The notes under the pieces were generated by a model. It was not told the origin of the DNA, searched no databases, and saw nothing but the letters and a program-made list of their open reading frames with translations. Below are positions 32,264 to 33,812 of a stretch of 33,812 nucleotides of DNA, in pieces (position 1 is the first letter of the stretch; each line of letters begins with the position of its first letter). This stretch comes from DRYS01 sp964491605 (GTDB lineage Archaea; Thermoproteota; CALKCG01; B24; DRYS01): positions 1 through 33,812 of the forward strand of contig CAZBGY010000018.1 in NCBI GenBank assembly GCA_964491605.1, in the 5' to 3' direction. Both the position numbers and the translations under genes were made by a program.

Positions 32264-32650
32264 TAGCTTCATCTACATCGTTCCACTCATCGATCTATGA
32301 GAGTATCGAAGCTCTACACATTCATAGAATAAGCTTAGAGCTTTTAGATTAAGCTTTACTAGGCTAACAGCCTTCCACAAGAAGCCTACTCCTCTATCCT
32401 AATAAAATATAAGGAGTTTAGGATGAGCGATTAAAGCCCAAGCGGATCAGTATCCTATACTTGCCTACATGGTTAGAGAACTAATACCTACACGCTTAGC
32501 TATGATACTTCGGTTCCCGAAGAATAGGAGGCTTAGCGGATAGCATAACTATATTCTAACCTACTAGGATCTATGGATCTTATGTGGATATAGGATGGGT
32601 TCCTAGAGCTTCCAACACCCCATAAGTATTATGGTCGGGATTCTAGGAGT

Positions 32651-32750
32651 NNNNNNNNNNNNNNNNNNNNNNNNNNNNNNNNNNNNNNNNNNNNNNNNNN
32701 NNNNNNNNNNNNNNNNNNNNNNNNNNNNNNNNNNNNNNNNNNNNNNNNNN
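32651..32750. other. Run of 100 N (assembly gap)
   Basis: Exactly 100 undetermined bases, the conventional length for a scaffold join of unknown size. Gene order and distance across it cannot be trusted. Confidence 0.99.
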
Positions 32751-32770
32751 TCTAGAAGCAATCTAGATGA

Positions 32771-32813
32771 ATAATCGGAGATAATCTAAGAGATAACCTA
32801 GAGGATAATCGAA
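32771..32813. repeat. Short imperfect tandem repeat, unit about 10-12 bp
   Basis: ATAATC-like units start at 32771, 32781, 32793 and 32805 (ATAATCGGAG, ATAATCTAAG, ATAACCTAGA, ATAATCGAAC). The repeat lies between the gap and the hairpin. Too short and degenerate to name. Confidence 0.4.
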
Positions 32814-32815
32814 CA

Positions 32816-32911
32816 TCGACCGGTAGAAAACTATACTGCACAGGAGCAAACAGCTCCAATAACTAAAGCTGTTTACAGGGAGTTGCACGAGTATAGAATT
32901 CTACCGGTCGA
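32816..32911. ncRNA. 96-nt long-stem hairpin, candidate structured RNA
   Basis: TCGACCGGTAGAA (32816-32828) pairs perfectly over 13 bp with 32899-32911. After a symmetric AA/AA internal loop, CTATAC pairs with GTATAG (32831-32836 with 32891-32896). TGCA pairs with TGCA (32837-32840 with 32884-32887), with a 3-nt CGA bulge on the 3' side. The apical 43 nt can form GGAGC-AAACA-GCTCC (32843-32857) or, alternatively, AAACAGCT with AGCTGTTT (32848-32855 with 32867-32874). Such a stacked structure is not expected by chance. I do not recognise the family: no SRP, RNase P, tRNA, C/D or H/ACA signature fits fully. Strand is undetermined. It could also be a DNA palindrome such as a mobile-element end. 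Confidence 0.5.
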
Positions 32912-32986
32912 AATCGGTTGAACTAGTCGCCTAGAATATTATTACTGGGATAAACTTGGAGTCGGCAGCCGCTATCGTTGATGTTT

Positions 32987-33004
32987 ATAGGGATTGATCC
33001 CTAT
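32987..33004. repeat. 18-nt palindrome
   Basis: ATAGGGAT-TG-ATCCCTAT is a perfect 8-2-8 inverted repeat about 80 bp downstream of the coiled-coil gene (minus strand). It might be an operator or a transcript-end hairpin; the loop is too short for a stable full stem. Confidence 0.4.
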
Positions 33005-33085
33005 GAATATACGTGTAGAAGCCGGGTGTAGACTTCTTCGTCGATGGAGGAGCTTTATAATCTTGGTGTTTTACTTATGGAAGTG

Positions 33086-33499
33086 TTAAATCCTAACTAT
33101 GATGGTTTTAGGTACACCGTCCCTATAGACTACTTCGACGGGTATATCTAAGCCTTGTGCTTCCTGGAATACGGATACAGCTTTCCTAACGTTTTCAAGC
33201 TGATTAATATGATCCTGAACGCTTTGCATAGCCTCTAATAGTAGATCGAGCTCCTGTTTAGGTGAGGGATTAATTAGTGCTTCCAGACCTTTAAGATCTA
33301 TGATCTCGCCTTCGGGGAACTTCCTCTTAACGATCTTGGATAGTAGGCTTTGAATCTTTATATGTCTATCAGTCCTAGCTTTAACAGATTCTATCCTACG
33401 CATATAATCGCCTAGGAGGGCTTTGAGACGGGTAACCTCGCTATCGATAGATTCTAGGAAAGCCTGCAAGCTATCGAAACTCCTAACCTCTACGACCAA
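33086..33499 (-). CDS. Coiled-coil protein of unknown function, 137 aa
   Basis: A soluble, highly charged protein. Heptad-like helices cover about 5-50 (SLQAFLESIDSEVTRLKALL) and about 80-115 (ELDLLLEAMQSVQDHINQLE), followed by a short beta end (VPVEVVYRDG-like, VPKTIIVRI). No signal peptide, no cysteines. I do not recognise a family. The TTG start at 33499 has GAGGGG a few nt upstream, and a minus-strand TTTTATTAAAGG (complement near 33537-33548) is a fitting promoter. It is divergent from the pilin at 33642, which may hint at a pilus-related role, but this is weak. Confidence 0.65.
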   Translation of the reverse strand: MVVEVRSFDSLQAFLESIDSEVTRLKALLGDYMRRIESVKARTDRHIKIQSLLSKIVKRKFPEGEIIDLKGLEALINPSPKQELDLLLEAMQSVQDHINQLENVRKAVSVFQEAQGLDIPVEVVYRDGVPKTIIVRI

Positions 33500-33588
33500 C
33501 CCCTCAGAACACCGATAGATATATGTGTAGAAGAATCCTTTAATAAAATTTTCGAGGAGTACCGCTAAACGTATTACCGAACCGTAAG

Positions 33589-33637
33589 CTTTAAATATTA
33601 CATAAAAGTAAAAATTTTAAAGAGTATAGGAGGTGGG
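33589..33637 (+). promoter_or_regulatory. Strong TATA box and consensus SD for the terminal pilin
   Basis: CTTTAAATA at 33589-33597 predicts initiation near 33622, and TAGGAGGTGGG (33627-33637) is a full archaeal ribosome site 4-5 nt before ATG 33642. This is the strongest promoter/SD set in the pilus region. Confidence 0.6.
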
Positions 33638-33641
33638 ATAG

Positions 33642-33812
33642 ATGGAAATATCTAGAAGAGAAGCTATATCACCGGTAATAGCTACGATAATAATAATCGC
33701 TGTAACGATAGCTATATCGCTAGCAGTAGCAGCATGGCTAATGGGATTATGGTCAGGATTCGTAGGAGGACCAAGAATAACAGCATCACTCATAAACATG
33801 ACACAAACAATA
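33642..33812 (+). CDS. Archaeal type IV pilin or archaellin-like protein, 5' part (cut by window end)
   Basis: ATG at 33642 opens a frame that runs 57 codons to the last base. The N-terminus MEISRREA followed by ISPVIATIIIIAVTIAISLA is a textbook class III signal peptide; the prepilin peptidase would cut after A8. It then reads VAAWLMGLWSGFVGGP, the expected start of the extracellular part. Strong promoter and SD suggest a highly expressed, hence major, pilin. The end of the gene lies outside the window. Divergent from the coiled-coil gene. Confidence 0.85.
   Translation, partial: MEISRREAISPVIATIIIIAVTIAISLAVAAWLMGLWSGFVGGPRITASLINMTQTI

Larger units (their letters stand above)
31833..33085. 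other. Gene-poor stretch of about 1.25 kb with a scaffold gap
   Basis: Between the propeller gene and the coiled-coil gene no long ORF exists on either strand. It holds a 51-codon ORF with promoter (32077-32263), a scaffold gap (32651-32750), a short AT-rich repeat (32771-32813), a 96-nt hairpin (32816-32911) and an 18-nt palindrome (32987-33004). In 31833-32076 and 32264-32650 I see nothing else; no tRNA T-loop, CRISPR repeat or transposase remnant was found. Confidence 0.6.

Noticed and set aside
32393..32435. ATAAAATATAAGGAGTTTAGG followed by an ATG (sequence from 32401) as another mini gene
   Set aside because: The frame is only ATG-AGC-GAT-TAA (three codons), too short to argue for, and no structured RNA could be drawn.
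32761..32815. ATAATC-rich stretch as a CRISPR-like array
   Set aside because: Units of 10-12 bp are degenerate and there are no spacers of uniform length.
32903..32918. ACCG-GTCGAAAT-CGGT looked like a tRNA T-loop
   Set aside because: The loop has 8 nt and lacks TTCRA; the bases are better paired in the long 13-bp stem, and no other tRNA arms are seen.
33617..33799. Minus-strand ORF of 60 codons
   Set aside because: It is the antisense shadow of the pilin gene starting at 33642, which has a textbook signal peptide and SD.

Overview
The window is archaeal, most likely from an uncultured member of the TACK/Thermoproteota group. The support is a crenarchaeal-type family B DNA polymerase, an archaeal ThrRS with its own N-terminal editing domain, an archaeal-type ribose-1,5-bisphosphate isomerase, a TackOD1-like zinc-ribbon protein, class III signal-peptide pilins, TATA-box promoters with short leaders, and many TTG/GTG starts. 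No rRNA, tRNA, CRISPR array or mobile element was recognised. A run of 100 Ns at 32651-32750 marks a scaffold gap.

Layout. 54-2962: a small metal-linked block. A membrane protein resembling an ECF transporter S component and an FmdE-like protein are read rightward from a promoter covered by a perfect 13-bp inverted repeat. They converge on a complete NikR regulator, which lies at the end of a leftward operon with a PfkB sugar kinase and a pyruvate-kinase-C-like protein. 3189-8872: housekeeping genes (family B polymerase, R15P isomerase, ThrRS). 8937-13115: small regulators and unknowns, including a wHTH protein, a double-HTH AsnC-like regulator, a 59-aa zinc-ribbon protein, an amidohydrolase and a PD-(D/E)xK nuclease-like protein. 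There is also a 13-codon ORF with a strong promoter and Shine-Dalgarno (SD) sequence. 13104-18681: DUF354 glycosyltransferase-like gene behind ileS, divergent from hflX. 18741-19706: a wHTH/TackOD1/nuclease-fold protein.

19887-31832 is a large type IV pilus (T4P)-like locus with two separate motors. Motor 1 is a GspE-type ATPase with its platform protein split into two genes, preceded in the same operon by three pilin-like proteins, two of which share an unusual RCE signal motif. Motor 2 is a paralogous ATPase with a fused, two-domain platform protein. A canonical pilin sits between them, and an 885-aa exported beta-propeller/Ig-like protein with a C-terminal membrane anchor is divergent from motor 2. 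After a 1.25-kb gene-poor stretch (a 51-aa membrane protein, a strong 96-nt hairpin and the scaffold gap) come a coiled-coil protein and the start of another pilin with a very strong promoter and SD, cut by the window end.

The main candidates for something not yet described are the double-motor pilus locus with its propeller protein and neighbouring TackOD1 protein, the NikR-type operator with the S-component/FmdE pair, the 13-codon ORF, and the hairpin RNA candidate at 32816-32911. CTAG is unusually common, and two convergent gene pairs each share one CTAG as both stop codons.
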